A stretch of 19,032 nucleotides of DNA from a candidate division TA06 bacterium DG_78. Its GTDB lineage: Bacteria > Hydrothermota > Tepidihabitantia > SM23-42. Below are positions 12,645 to 19,032 of this stretch, piece after piece. A program made the translations under genes and the position numbers. Each line of letters opens with the position of its first letter. Within the stretch, counting starts at the first letter, position 1. The stretch spans positions 1 through 19,032 of the forward strand of contig LJNI01000022.1 in the NCBI GenBank assembly GCA_001303225.1, read 5' to 3'. Under the pieces are notes generated by a model, which did not search any database, was not told the DNA's origin, and saw only the letters and a program-made list of their open reading frames with translations.

Positions 12645-13949
12645 ATGTCGAGATTGATTCAATATATTGTTTTAGTTATACTTGTATCAGCAACACAACT
12701 ATTTGCCAATGATAGACCTGGCGCAGTATTTTTGAGTATTCCGCCAGGAGCAAAGGCAGTAGGTATGGGTTCGGCATTTACTGCATCGATTGAGGACCCA
12801 ACTTTTTTATATTACAATCCAGGCGGTTTAGGACTATATGATAAATTTGGTTTTGTCGTCATGAACGATTTTTTGCCACCAGGTATAGGCAGGTTCGCAG
12901 AAGATAGAATCTACGATTTGCTGAACGCGGAGCAAGGATGGTTACCGGCTTTATATCCAGGAATGCAGTATATTTATGGCGCAATTATAATTCCCTACAA
13001 TAAAATAGGTAATTTTGGATTTAGTTGTACTTATCTAAACACTGGTATAACAGAGGTCATTAACACAGAGGGAACATATTTAGGAAGTTATGAAACATAT
13101 GATTATGCAGCAGGTTTATCCTATGGCAAAAAGATTTTCGACAAGCTGGGCATAGGTATAACAGCAAAATATATCTATTCTTATTTAGTCCCAAGTTGGG
13201 TATGGGAACAAATGCCAGAATTAGGCTTAGATAAAGGGGGAACTGCCAGTTCATTTGCCATGGATTGCGGTGCAATATATAGGATATGGGGTTTCGGTGT
13301 AGGTGCATCATTACAAAACCTTGGGCCGCGCATAGAATATTCAAGTGGCTCAAGTGATAGGTTGCCAACAAGAATAAGATGGGGCATATCATTGGAGCCC
13401 ATTGTTATATTAGATTCATTACTATATTCCATACATGATTATCCTATTTTTAACATCCCTATCAATGAAATTTTTAATGTTAAGTTTAGTTATGATAGAT
13501 CATATGATCCTCAACAAACAGACGATATCTGGAAGTGCTCAGGATGGGAATTCACTTTTCTAAAATATCTTTCTTATCGTCGTGGTTCTTTCATAATGGG
13601 CACGACCTCTGGTTTCGGTTTTAATCTTGGACATATAGAAGTAGATATCGCTAAATATTATTGGGATACGTACCATATCCAATTAACTTTGAATGCAGTC
13701 AAACCACCCGAAAGTATTAGAAATAATCAAACACTCAATTCAGTCTTCACAATAGCCTCTGCAGCAGTTGTGCCGGGTGGTGGGCAATTTTATAAAGGCG
13801 AAGGGATTAAAGCTTCTGCATTCTTTTTACCAAGTCTTTACCTTGGTGAATGTTACTTTTCATCAGATTCAAAAAGTACAAAAACTCTAACACTAATCGG
13901 TCTTGGTGCATTATATGTAGCATCGGCTGTTGAGGCATTATTAAATTGA
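12645..13949 (+). CDS. PorV/UPF0164-type outer-membrane beta-barrel protein with C-terminal DUF5683-like segment
   Basis: The 434-aa protein starts with a signal peptide (MSRLIQYIVLVILVSATQLF, cleaved before the AND segment). The PorV/UPF0164 hallmark follows immediately: PGAVFLSIPPGAKAVGMGSA and the EDPTFLYYNPGGLGL motif. Alternating barrel strands run to about residue 360. The end carries SAAVVPGGGQFYKGEGIKAS plus two hydrophobic segments, resembling the PGxGQFYnG module of DUF5683-type membrane proteins. PorV proteins work as outer-membrane partners of type IX secretion in Bacteroidetes and as FadL-like channels elsewhere; either is possible. A T9SS-like tail on the protein at 2-1084 fits the first. 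I chose the ATG at 12645 over 12627 because AAGGAGGA lies 5 nt before it and the promoter excludes the earlier one. Repeats flank the gene on both sides. Confidence 0.85.
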   Translation: MSRLIQYIVLVILVSATQLFANDRPGAVFLSIPPGAKAVGMGSAFTASIEDPTFLYYNPGGLGLYDKFGFVVMNDFLPPGIGRFAEDRIYDLLNAEQGWLPALYPGMQYIYGAIIIPYNKIGNFGFSCTYLNTGITEVINTEGTYLGSYETYDYAAGLSYGKKIFDKLGIGITAKYIYSYLVPSWVWEQMPELGLDKGGTASSFAMDCGAIYRIWGFGVGASLQNLGPRIEYSSGSSDRLPTRIRWGISLEPIVILDSLLYSIHDYPIFNIPINEIFNVKFSYDRSYDPQQTDDIWKCSGWEFTFLKYLSYRRGSFIMGTTSGFGFNLGHIEVDIAKYYWDTYHIQLTLNAVKPPESIRNNQTLNSVFTIASAAVVPGGGQFYKGEGIKASAFFLPSLYLGECYFSSDSKSTKTLTLIGLGALYVASAVEALLN

Positions 13950-14011
13950 ATCCTGTAATTTAAATATCTTCTAATATACAAATACTCAGTCCATCACTCT
14001 GTCGTTAACTC

Positions 14012-14084
14012 ATTCGTGTATATTCGTGCTTTTATTTGTGCCCATTCGTGCATCCATTCGTGTTAATTAGTGTCATAATTCGTC
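14012..14084 (+). repeat. ATTCGTG array with strictly alternating 10/12-bp spacing (seven units)
   Basis: Units start at 14012, 14022, 14034, 14044, 14056, 14066 and 14078, giving offsets 10, 12, 10, 12, 10, 12, a 22-bp super-period. Most are ATTCGTG; variants are ATTTGTG, ATTAGTG and ATTCGTC. The array fills most of the 184-bp gap before argF, and I see no coding region in that gap. Confidence 0.85.
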
Positions 14085-14089
14085 TAATG

Positions 14090-14117
14090 TTGACTTTACC
14101 AAAAAAATCGCTATTAT
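14090..14117 (+). promoter_or_regulatory. Promoter of argF
   Basis: TTGACT (14090-14095), 16 bp, TATTAT (14112-14117). The predicted leader of about 10 nt begins at the GGAGG Shine-Dalgarno (14125-14129). It starts 6 bp after the last ATTCGTG-type repeat. No ARG-box-like palindrome is evident. Confidence 0.55.
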
Positions 14118-14133
14118 TACAACCGGAGGTGCA

Positions 14134-15039
14134 ATGAAGAGAGACTTCATATCAATGTTTGACCTCACGAAAGATGAGATGCATGAGATATTTGATTTAA
14201 CAAAAAGATTGAAAGAATCACAGAAAAAAGGTGTCGAACATAAGATTCTCAAAGACAAAACACTGGCAATGGTTTTTGAAAAACCATCCTTGCGTACCAG
14301 AGTTACGTTTGAAACTGGTATGACGCAACTCGGTGGACATGCCATCTACCTCGCACCAGCTGACACTAAGCTCGGCACACGAGAATCAGTTCCTGATGCG
14401 GCAAAGAACCTCTCGCGCTGGGTAGACCTGATTATGGCTCGGGTATTTGCTCATAAAACAGTTGAACAATTAGCGAAAAATGCCGCAATTCCAGTGATTA
14501 ATGGATTGTGTGATCTTGAGCACCCGTGCCAGGTCATGTGTGATTTATTTACGGTTATAGAGAAAAAAGGAAGTCTTAAAAACATTACCATTGCCTATAT
14601 CGGTGATGGGAATAACGTCTGCAACTCCTTTATTGCTGCCTCGAGCGTGCTCAGATTCAAACTCGCTATTGCCACGCCACAAGGCTATGAACCGAGTAAA
14701 AACTATGTAGCCAAGAACAAAACCACACAACTAACCAATGATCCGGAAAAAGCAATCAATGATGCTGACATTATCTACACTGATGTCTGGGTATCGATGG
14801 GGCAGGAAAAAGAAGCAGAACAGAGGAAAAAAATATTTATGCCGTTTCAACTCAACAAAGAACTACTCCGAACCGCAAGAAAGAAATACTTGATTATGCA
14901 CTGTCTACCAGCGCACCGAGGAGAAGAGATTACTGATGAGGTCATCGATGGACCACATTCAATTGTCTTTGACCAAGCAGAGAACCGTCTGCACATACAA
15001 AAAGCAATCATGGTGTGGCTGAGCCAGAAATCGTCGTAA
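14134..15039 (+). CDS. argF: Ornithine carbamoyltransferase
   Basis: This catalyses carbamoyl phosphate plus ornithine to citrulline in arginine biosynthesis (or the reverse in catabolism). At 301 aa it has the normal length for the family. The carbamoyl-phosphate loop is KPSLRTRVTFE (50-60, S52-R56). HPCQ (130-133) is intact, DVWVSMGQE (217-225) is the ornithine-binding SMG loop, and HCLPAHRGEE (256-265) carries the catalytic Cys and the Leu-Pro pair that separates ornithine from aspartate enzymes. The ATG has GGAGG 4 nt upstream. No other arg genes are in the window. The next gene, a transporter, begins 12 bp downstream and is probably cotranscribed. The reverse, catabolic role cannot be excluded, but no arginine deiminase or carbamate kinase is adjacent. 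Confidence 0.95.
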   Translation: MKRDFISMFDLTKDEMHEIFDLTKRLKESQKKGVEHKILKDKTLAMVFEKPSLRTRVTFETGMTQLGGHAIYLAPADTKLGTRESVPDAAKNLSRWVDLIMARVFAHKTVEQLAKNAAIPVINGLCDLEHPCQVMCDLFTVIEKKGSLKNITIAYIGDGNNVCNSFIAASSVLRFKLAIATPQGYEPSKNYVAKNKTTQLTNDPEKAINDADIIYTDVWVSMGQEKEAEQRKKIFMPFQLNKELLRTARKKYLIMHCLPAHRGEEITDEVIDGPHSIVFDQAENRLHIQKAIMVWLSQKSS

Positions 15040-15051
15040 TAAACCCGCTGC

Positions 15052-16323
15052 ATGACTCCACACCAAATAGTGTGTCTCTCGATATTCATTGCCGTATACG
15101 TTACAATATTACTATTCCATCAATATAAATCAATCGTTGCCTGGATCGGTGTGGCTGTCTTGGTACTGTTGGGTATTATGCCGCCATTCAAATTACTCCA
15201 CTACATCAATTGGAATATTCTCGGCATTTTCTGGGGCAGCCTCGTCGTCGCTGAGCTCTTCATCTATTCGAGAATTCCTGCATATCTTGCTGAAATAATT
15301 ATTGACCGATCCAAGAGTCTTGTCTGGGCAATAATCTGGCTCTCTGCATTCAGTGGCATCATATCTGCATTTGTCGAAAATATTGCCACGGTCTTGATTG
15401 TTGCACCCATTGCATTTGAGGTTTCACGTAAACTCAAGGTTTCACCAATACCGTTTATTCTCGGTATTTGCCTTTCATCTAATCTGCAGGGCACAGCGAC
15501 CTTAGTCGGTGACCCACCGAGCATGATTCTGGCGAGTGCAACGAGAATGACCTTCAATGATTTTTTCTTTTTCCATGGTAAACCGAGTCTCTTTTTTGTA
15601 GTAGAATTTGCCGCAATTATTTCGCTCGCTGTCTTATATCTACTGTTCAGGAAATATAAACAATCAATTGCCAAGGTTACACCTGAAAAAATCGTCAGTC
15701 GGTTCCCTGGATTCTTATTGATCGGCCTCATTGCAGCCCTTGCAGTAACCTCATCAATGCCTGGGTTCATGGACTATCTTGGCGGTACTGTTTGTACAAT
15801 CATTGGTTTTATTGGTATTATCTGGAGTCTCTTTTCGAAAAAAATCAAAACATTTCACATACTACGTGATACAGATTGGGAAACCTTTTTTTTCCTCGCT
15901 GCGATTTTTGCTCTCATCGGCTCATTAACCGAAACCGAAACGACAACAGCATTGGCAAATGCAGTAGGATCATTCACCGGCGGCAATTTAGTAATCACCT
16001 ATCTTCTCCTCGTTATCTTTTCGGTTTTCATCTCTGCGTTTGTTGATAATGTACCCTATTTTGCAGCAATGGTCGGTGTCGTATCAATACTCTCAACATC
16101 GTATGGGTATCCGCTCTACCTCCTACTCTTCGGTACAATCATCGGAACAACAGTTGGCGGTAACATTACACCAATCGGTGCCGCAGCAAATATTGTAGCT
16201 GTTGGTTTGTTAAAAAAGAACGGCTATAAAATCACTCTGTTCGACTTTGCCAAGTTTGGCTTACCGTTTACCCTCGCCGCGGTTGCTGCCGCAGCCCTCT
16301 TTATTTGGATCTTCTGGAGCTAA
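15052..16323 (+). CDS. ArsB/NhaD-superfamily (CitMHS/SLC13-like) ion transporter
   Basis: This 423-aa membrane protein of about 11-12 helices has the internal two-fold repeat of the ion-transporter superfamily. Repeat one has FVENIATVL (107-115) and GTATLVGDPPSMIL (147-160). Repeat two has FVDNVPYFAAM (330-340) and GGNITPIGAAANI (369-381). The paired F-V-E/D-N helical hairpins and G-x-T-x-x-G-x-P-x-x segments are the substrate/cation sites in NhaD, ArsB and DASS carriers. Sequence alone does not separate Na+/H+ antiport, arsenite efflux and anion transport. There is no arsR, arsC or arsenic-related gene nearby, so I do not call it ArsB. It follows argF by 12 bp but shows no clear Shine-Dalgarno before its ATG; coupling to argF translation is a guess. 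Confidence 0.88.
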   Translation: MTPHQIVCLSIFIAVYVTILLFHQYKSIVAWIGVAVLVLLGIMPPFKLLHYINWNILGIFWGSLVVAELFIYSRIPAYLAEIIIDRSKSLVWAIIWLSAFSGIISAFVENIATVLIVAPIAFEVSRKLKVSPIPFILGICLSSNLQGTATLVGDPPSMILASATRMTFNDFFFFHGKPSLFFVVEFAAIISLAVLYLLFRKYKQSIAKVTPEKIVSRFPGFLLIGLIAALAVTSSMPGFMDYLGGTVCTIIGFIGIIWSLFSKKIKTFHILRDTDWETFFFLAAIFALIGSLTETETTTALANAVGSFTGGNLVITYLLLVIFSVFISAFVDNVPYFAAMVGVVSILSTSYGYPLYLLLFGTIIGTTVGGNITPIGAAANIVAVGLLKKNGYKITLFDFAKFGLPFTLAAVAAAALFIWIFWS

Positions 16324-16339
16324 CGTCAATTTTTAGTCC

Positions 16340-16367
16340 TTGATTATTTTTAATCAGTACATATAAT
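16340..16367 (+). promoter_or_regulatory. Promoter of ybbR gene (leaderless), overlapped by a small palindrome
   Basis: TTGATT (16340-16345), 16 bp, perfect TATAAT (16362-16367), then 7 nt to the ATG at 16375. Transcription would start at 16374-16375, at the ATG itself, and there is no Shine-Dalgarno. TGATTA-TTTT-TAATCA (16341-16356) overlaps the -35 and spacer. Confidence 0.6.
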
Positions 16368-16374
16368 TATCTCA

Positions 16375-17307
16375 ATGGACTTTACAGACATAGACTTAAA
16401 ATCGGTACTCCATACCATAATTAAAAATCCCATTCGAAAGATATTCGCCATAATCTTTGCATTTGGACTATGGTTTTATGTATCAATAGATAAGAATTAC
16501 AACTACCAGAGAGCAATAGAGATAGAGTATATTAATATACCGAATTCTCTCATAATGATAGATTCTGTCCCAAGCATCGACGTGCGATTCACTGGTCGTG
16601 GTGGTACGCTCTTCAGTATCTGGGCAGCACCGCCAAAGGCACAGTGTGACCTCAGAGATGGTACATTGGGGAAAAATGCAATCGCAGTGCGTGACCTCAC
16701 CATACCAGCTGGTTTCGGTTTCATTTCAGTTAGCTATCCTACGACGAAAGCAATCGACATAGTCTTAGACAAAAAAATCACAAAAAAGATGAAAGTTACT
16801 GTGCCAATCAAAAGAATGGAAAAAGGTGACTATTCGGTAAGTGCCGTTACTGTGCTCGATACAGTTGCAGTAATTGGACCACAGGAAATTATCAGTAGTG
16901 TGACGGAGTTAGTAACCGAATCCCTCGATGTCAAAATTCAAGACACGCCATTTACAAAAGAGGTAAAGGTTATAAATCCATCACCATTATTGCAACTTTC
17001 ACGAAACACGATCGTGGTGAAAGTTGAATTCGAACTGGCAGCAGAAAAATCGTTTACCAACATACCTCTCAAACTCATTTATTCTCCCAACCAGAAAGTC
17101 AGTTCAGAAAAAATAACCCTCGATACCCTGGTGGTGAGGGGGCCGAAGAGTAGAATAGCAACACTCGCGGAACAGGATATCGAGGTAAGAATAACACTAA
17201 CAAAACTATCGCCGGGGAATTATGAACTTCCTGCTCAAGTCATGCTGCCTAACTACATGAAGCCAATCTACTCGCGACCACAAAAATTTAAAGTCAAAAT
17301 ATACTAA
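16375..17307 (+). CDS. YbbR-domain membrane-anchored protein
   Basis: This 310-aa protein has a short cytoplasmic N-terminus and one transmembrane segment (about 21-37, RKIFAIIFAFGLWFYVS), the signature opening of YbbR proteins. About three YbbR-type beta domains follow outside the membrane (roughly 45-130, 138-215 and 222-308). Each shows the family pattern, for example KMKVTVPIKR...GDYSVSAVTVLDTVAVIGPQEII and FTNIPLKLIY...LDTLVVRGPKSRI. In Firmicutes YbbR (CdaR) regulates the membrane diadenylate cyclase CdaA, which is usually encoded immediately upstream; here the upstream gene is a transporter, and cdaA is not in the window. Its role is therefore not settled. The ATG is preceded by a close promoter and no ribosome site. 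The next gene starts directly after its stop codon, in the same frame. Confidence 0.88.
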   Translation: MDFTDIDLKSVLHTIIKNPIRKIFAIIFAFGLWFYVSIDKNYNYQRAIEIEYINIPNSLIMIDSVPSIDVRFTGRGGTLFSIWAAPPKAQCDLRDGTLGKNAIAVRDLTIPAGFGFISVSYPTTKAIDIVLDKKITKKMKVTVPIKRMEKGDYSVSAVTVLDTVAVIGPQEIISSVTELVTESLDVKIQDTPFTKEVKVINPSPLLQLSRNTIVVKVEFELAAEKSFTNIPLKLIYSPNQKVSSEKITLDTLVVRGPKSRIATLAEQDIEVRITLTKLSPGNYELPAQVMLPNYMKPIYSRPQKFKVKIY

Positions 17308-18729
17308 TTGACCCAAAAAACAAAAAACCTCCTGCGGCTTATTTTATTATTTCTCATATCGCGATTAATTATTTATGCCCTCGGGATCCACTTCAACACT
17401 ACGCCACTTACGTGGTATTTTCAATACTTAGATCCTATTGATTTAAGATTACACCTTTTCCAAAGCCTCTTTTATCTCCACAGTCAACCGCCTGGATTTA
17501 ATCTTTTCCTTGGCCTCGTTCTCAATGTAGTGCCTGGTTACGAAGTAATGATTTTCCATATAACCTACATCACAATGGGCCTCATAGTTACGCTCATTCT
17601 CTTTATGGTATTAACTAAATTTAATATATCACCGTCTGTTGCCTTTAGTATCTGCCTATTCTTCGCTGTTAGCCCACCGGTCATCCTCTATGAGAACTGG
17701 CTTTTTTATACCTACCCAGTATTTTTTCTATTACTCCTCTCGGCGTTTTTTCTCTATAAATTTATAGAGAACTCGCGCATGAGTTATGTGTTCTTCTTTT
17801 TCGTATCTTGTGCACTGATTGTCTTAACGAGAACACTCTTCCAAGCAATCTGGTTTTTATTTATTTTCATCGGACTCCTTTTTTTCAACCGAAGAAATGC
17901 AAAAAAAATCTTTTTAGCAGCGTTGGTACCATTTGTGTTTATTGCATTTTTCTATATAAAAAATTATGTAATCTTCAAAGAAGCGAGTCTGAGCTCTTGG
18001 CTTGGTATGAATCTCATTAAAATGACATTTACCATACCGCAGAGTACGTTACAATCGGCAGTCGAACGCGGTGAGGTGTCTGAGATCGCACTGATAAAGC
18101 CGTTTCGCGATCCGGAAGTCTATAGAGAATATGCTAACTTTGATACGATCACAGGTATTCCGGCACTGGACAAAGAGTACAAATCCACAGGTGCCATCAA
18201 CTTCAACCACGTCAGTTATATTTCTATATCGCGGATGTACTATACTGCAGCAATATTTCTTATAAAAAAATTCCCGTGGTACTATGGGTTCTCTATCATT
18301 AAGGCTTTTTATACTTATTTACAACCGTGCTCATCTTTTCAAGAATCACCTAATACGGAAAAACTTAAAGTATGGACTCATATTTATGAATACTATGTAC
18401 TCGGAAATATTTTAGAAAAAATCTGGACCACCACCTATACAAATAGATTTAATCAACAGCGGAAAATCCATGTAAATTTTCTCTTTATCTTCATCCCAAT
18501 TATCTATGCATGGGGGATTGTACTCGCAATCAGAGGGAAGAAACTCTTTGGTTTCACGGAAAGTCAAGCATTACTGATAAAGTATATGATGTTTAATATT
18601 CTCTATACTATGTTCATTGGTAATTTTATTGAGGCAGGTGAAAATATGAGATTCAGGTTTTTAATCGTACCATTCATTTATATCCTTATTGCACTTTTTA
18701 TAAAACACATTATATCCCGTAAAACTTGA
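17308..18729 (+). CDS. Polytopic membrane protein, GT-C (PMT/GT39-like) glycosyltransferase candidate
   Basis: This 473-aa protein has about eleven hydrophobic segments. After the first helix a loop reads YLDPIDLRLHLFQSLFYLHS followed by QPPGFNLFLGLVL. This resembles the first periplasmic loop of GT-C enzymes (acidic pair, then the Y-x-x-Q-P-P-x-x-x-x-L helix of PMT_2/ArnT-like proteins), which move sugars from polyprenyl-phosphate donors. A large soluble-looking loop lies near 225-305. No sequence identifies the sugar or acceptor. I chose TTG (17308), immediately after the TAA of the ybbR gene, because the first ATG-type Met (about residue 81) would remove the first helices and the QPP motif; no Shine-Dalgarno is visible. 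Its TGA stop lies within the -35 box of the tRNA promoter. Confidence 0.7.
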   Translation: MTQKTKNLLRLILLFLISRLIIYALGIHFNTTPLTWYFQYLDPIDLRLHLFQSLFYLHSQPPGFNLFLGLVLNVVPGYEVMIFHITYITMGLIVTLILFMVLTKFNISPSVAFSICLFFAVSPPVILYENWLFYTYPVFFLLLLSAFFLYKFIENSRMSYVFFFFVSCALIVLTRTLFQAIWFLFIFIGLLFFNRRNAKKIFLAALVPFVFIAFFYIKNYVIFKEASLSSWLGMNLIKMTFTIPQSTLQSAVERGEVSEIALIKPFRDPEVYREYANFDTITGIPALDKEYKSTGAINFNHVSYISISRMYYTAAIFLIKKFPWYYGFSIIKAFYTYLQPCSSFQESPNTEKLKVWTHIYEYYVLGNILEKIWTTTYTNRFNQQRKIHVNFLFIFIPIIYAWGIVLAIRGKKLFGFTESQALLIKYMMFNILYTMFIGNFIEAGENMRFRFLIVPFIYILIALFIKHIISRKT

Positions 18730-18754
18730 CAAATATTATTTTTCAGGATATAAT
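18726..18754 (+). promoter_or_regulatory. Full-consensus promoter of the tRNA-Leu/tig unit
   Basis: TTGACA (18726-18731), 17 bp, TATAAT (18749-18754): a perfect sigma70-type match. The predicted start near 18761 is about 27 nt before the mature tRNA 5' end. The -35 box contains the stop codon of the preceding gene. Confidence 0.85.
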
Positions 18755-18787
18755 CTAAAGAACGAACTCGGTATCATATTGAATTAC

Positions 18788-18870
18788 GCGAGGATGGCGG
18801 AATTGGGAGACGCACTGGATTTAGGATCCAGCCCCTTTTTGGGATGGGGGTTCAAATCCCCCTCCTCGCA
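18788..18870 (+). tRNA. tRNA-Leu (anticodon UAG)
   Basis: 83 nt. The acceptor stem GCGAGGA (18788-18794) pairs with TCCTCGC (18863-18869), with discriminator A at 18870. The anticodon stem CTGGA/TCCAG encloses loop TTTAGGA, with anticodon TAG at 18822-18824, reading CUN leucine codons. The long variable arm CCCC-TTTTT-GGGA marks a class II tRNA. The T arm is GGGGG-TTCAAAT-CCCCC. The 3' CCA is not encoded. Confidence 0.95.
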
Positions 18871-18876
18871 TAGTGG

Positions 18877-18881
18877 GGAGG
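18877..18881 (+). promoter_or_regulatory. Ribosome binding site that decides the tig start
   Basis: GGAGG (18877-18881) lies 6 nt before TTG (18888). The ATG at 18884 is only 2 nt away and its frame stops after eight codons, so TTG is the start. Confidence 0.75.
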
Positions 18882-18887
18882 TAATGT

Positions 18888-19032
18888 TTGGAATACGAAG
18901 TAGCTGTTGATAATGAATTAGAAAAAGAAATTGAGATTTCGATTTCCTCGAATGAACTCGATGTTCTCATTGATCAAGAAACGGATAAATTACGAAAAAA
19001 AGCAGAAATAAAAGGCTTCAGGAAAGGACGGG
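18888..19032 (+). CDS. tig: Trigger factor, N-terminal fragment (continues past window)
   Basis: Forty-eight codons are visible from a TTG start. The protein opens MEYEVAVDNELEKEIEIS, the usual first strand of the trigger-factor ribosome-binding domain. It reaches KAEIKGFRKGR at residues 38-48, where GFRKGR matches the GFRxGK loop that docks on ribosomal protein L23. Trigger factor binds nascent chains at the exit tunnel. The gene lies 17 bp after tRNA-Leu with no promoter of its own in between, so it is probably transcribed from the tRNA promoter and released by tRNA 3' processing. The remaining domains are outside the window. Confidence 0.88.
   Translation, partial: MEYEVAVDNELEKEIEISISSNELDVLIDQETDKLRKKAEIKGFRKGR

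Noticed and set aside
12497..14084. CRISPR array
   Set aside because: The repeats are 7-12 bp units without unique spacers, and no cas genes are present.
15264..15770. 168-codon minus-strand open frame inside the ArsB/NhaD-type gene
   Set aside because: It is antisense to clear transport motifs and shows no domain, membrane pattern or ribosome site of its own.
15052..16323. Naming the transporter arsB
   Set aside because: The motifs are common to NhaD, ArsB and DASS carriers and there is no arsenic gene nearby.
18884..18910. ATG at 18884 as the trigger-factor start
   Set aside because: Its frame ends after eight codons and it is only 2 nt from the GGAGG; the TTG at 18888 gives the trigger-factor N-terminus.

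Overview
The window comes from an AT-rich bacterial genome. It has canonical sigma70-type promoters (TTGAC[A/T], 16-17 bp, TATWAT), Shine-Dalgarno sites on some genes and very short or absent 5' leaders on others. Several features point to a poorly cultivated lineage near the FCB group or candidate division WOR-3: a secreted M14 carboxypeptidase with a Por-secretion-type C-terminal tail, a PorV/UPF0164-type outer-membrane protein, a decaprenyl-phosphate phosphoribosyltransferase-like UbiA protein, and intergenic arrays of ATTCGTG and NGCGTAN repeats. The lineage is an inference; no rRNA or other decisive marker is present.

Layout. Positions 2-1084 (+) hold the C-terminal part of a secreted M14 carboxypeptidase. 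It overlaps, tail to tail, a minus-strand pair: a TldE/PmbA-type protein (1982-3346, with its own promoter) and a UbiA-family polyprenyl-phosphate transferase (1055-1942). Next on the minus strand is trmO (3475-4029). Its apparent N-terminus is encoded by the end of a 988-bp mobile element (3985-4972). That element carries a Y1/HUH (RAYT-like) transposase between perfect 24-bp inverted repeats.

Positions 4988-11780 (-) look like one transcription unit from a promoter at 11786-11814. It runs from a Na/Pi-cotransporter-like protein with an extracellular Ig-like domain and a PhoU domain, to a membrane PAS histidine kinase (4-bp overlap), to a 909-aa TIR - NB-ARC/STAND - TPR protein (16-bp gap), and ends in a 54-codon truncated second TIR copy. 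The TIR-STAND protein has the architecture of NAD-cleaving or NAD-binding immune sensors. Its operon with a phosphate-transporter-like protein and a histidine kinase is the most unusual arrangement here. The mobile element sits where the second TIR gene breaks off.

Positions 11839-15039 (+) carry a flavin-reductase-family protein, a PorV/UPF0164 outer-membrane protein flanked by two ATTCGTG repeat arrays, and argF (ornithine carbamoyltransferase). An ArsB/NhaD-type ion transporter follows argF after 12 bp. Positions 16340-18729 (+) hold a YbbR-domain protein, apparently from a leaderless promoter, followed with no spacing by a polytopic GT-C-like membrane protein. The window ends with a consensus promoter driving tRNA-Leu(UAG) and, 17 bp later, the start of tig (trigger factor), which runs off the edge.

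There is no CRISPR array, rRNA gene or riboswitch that I can support. No stretch longer than 300 bases lacks a gene or described feature.
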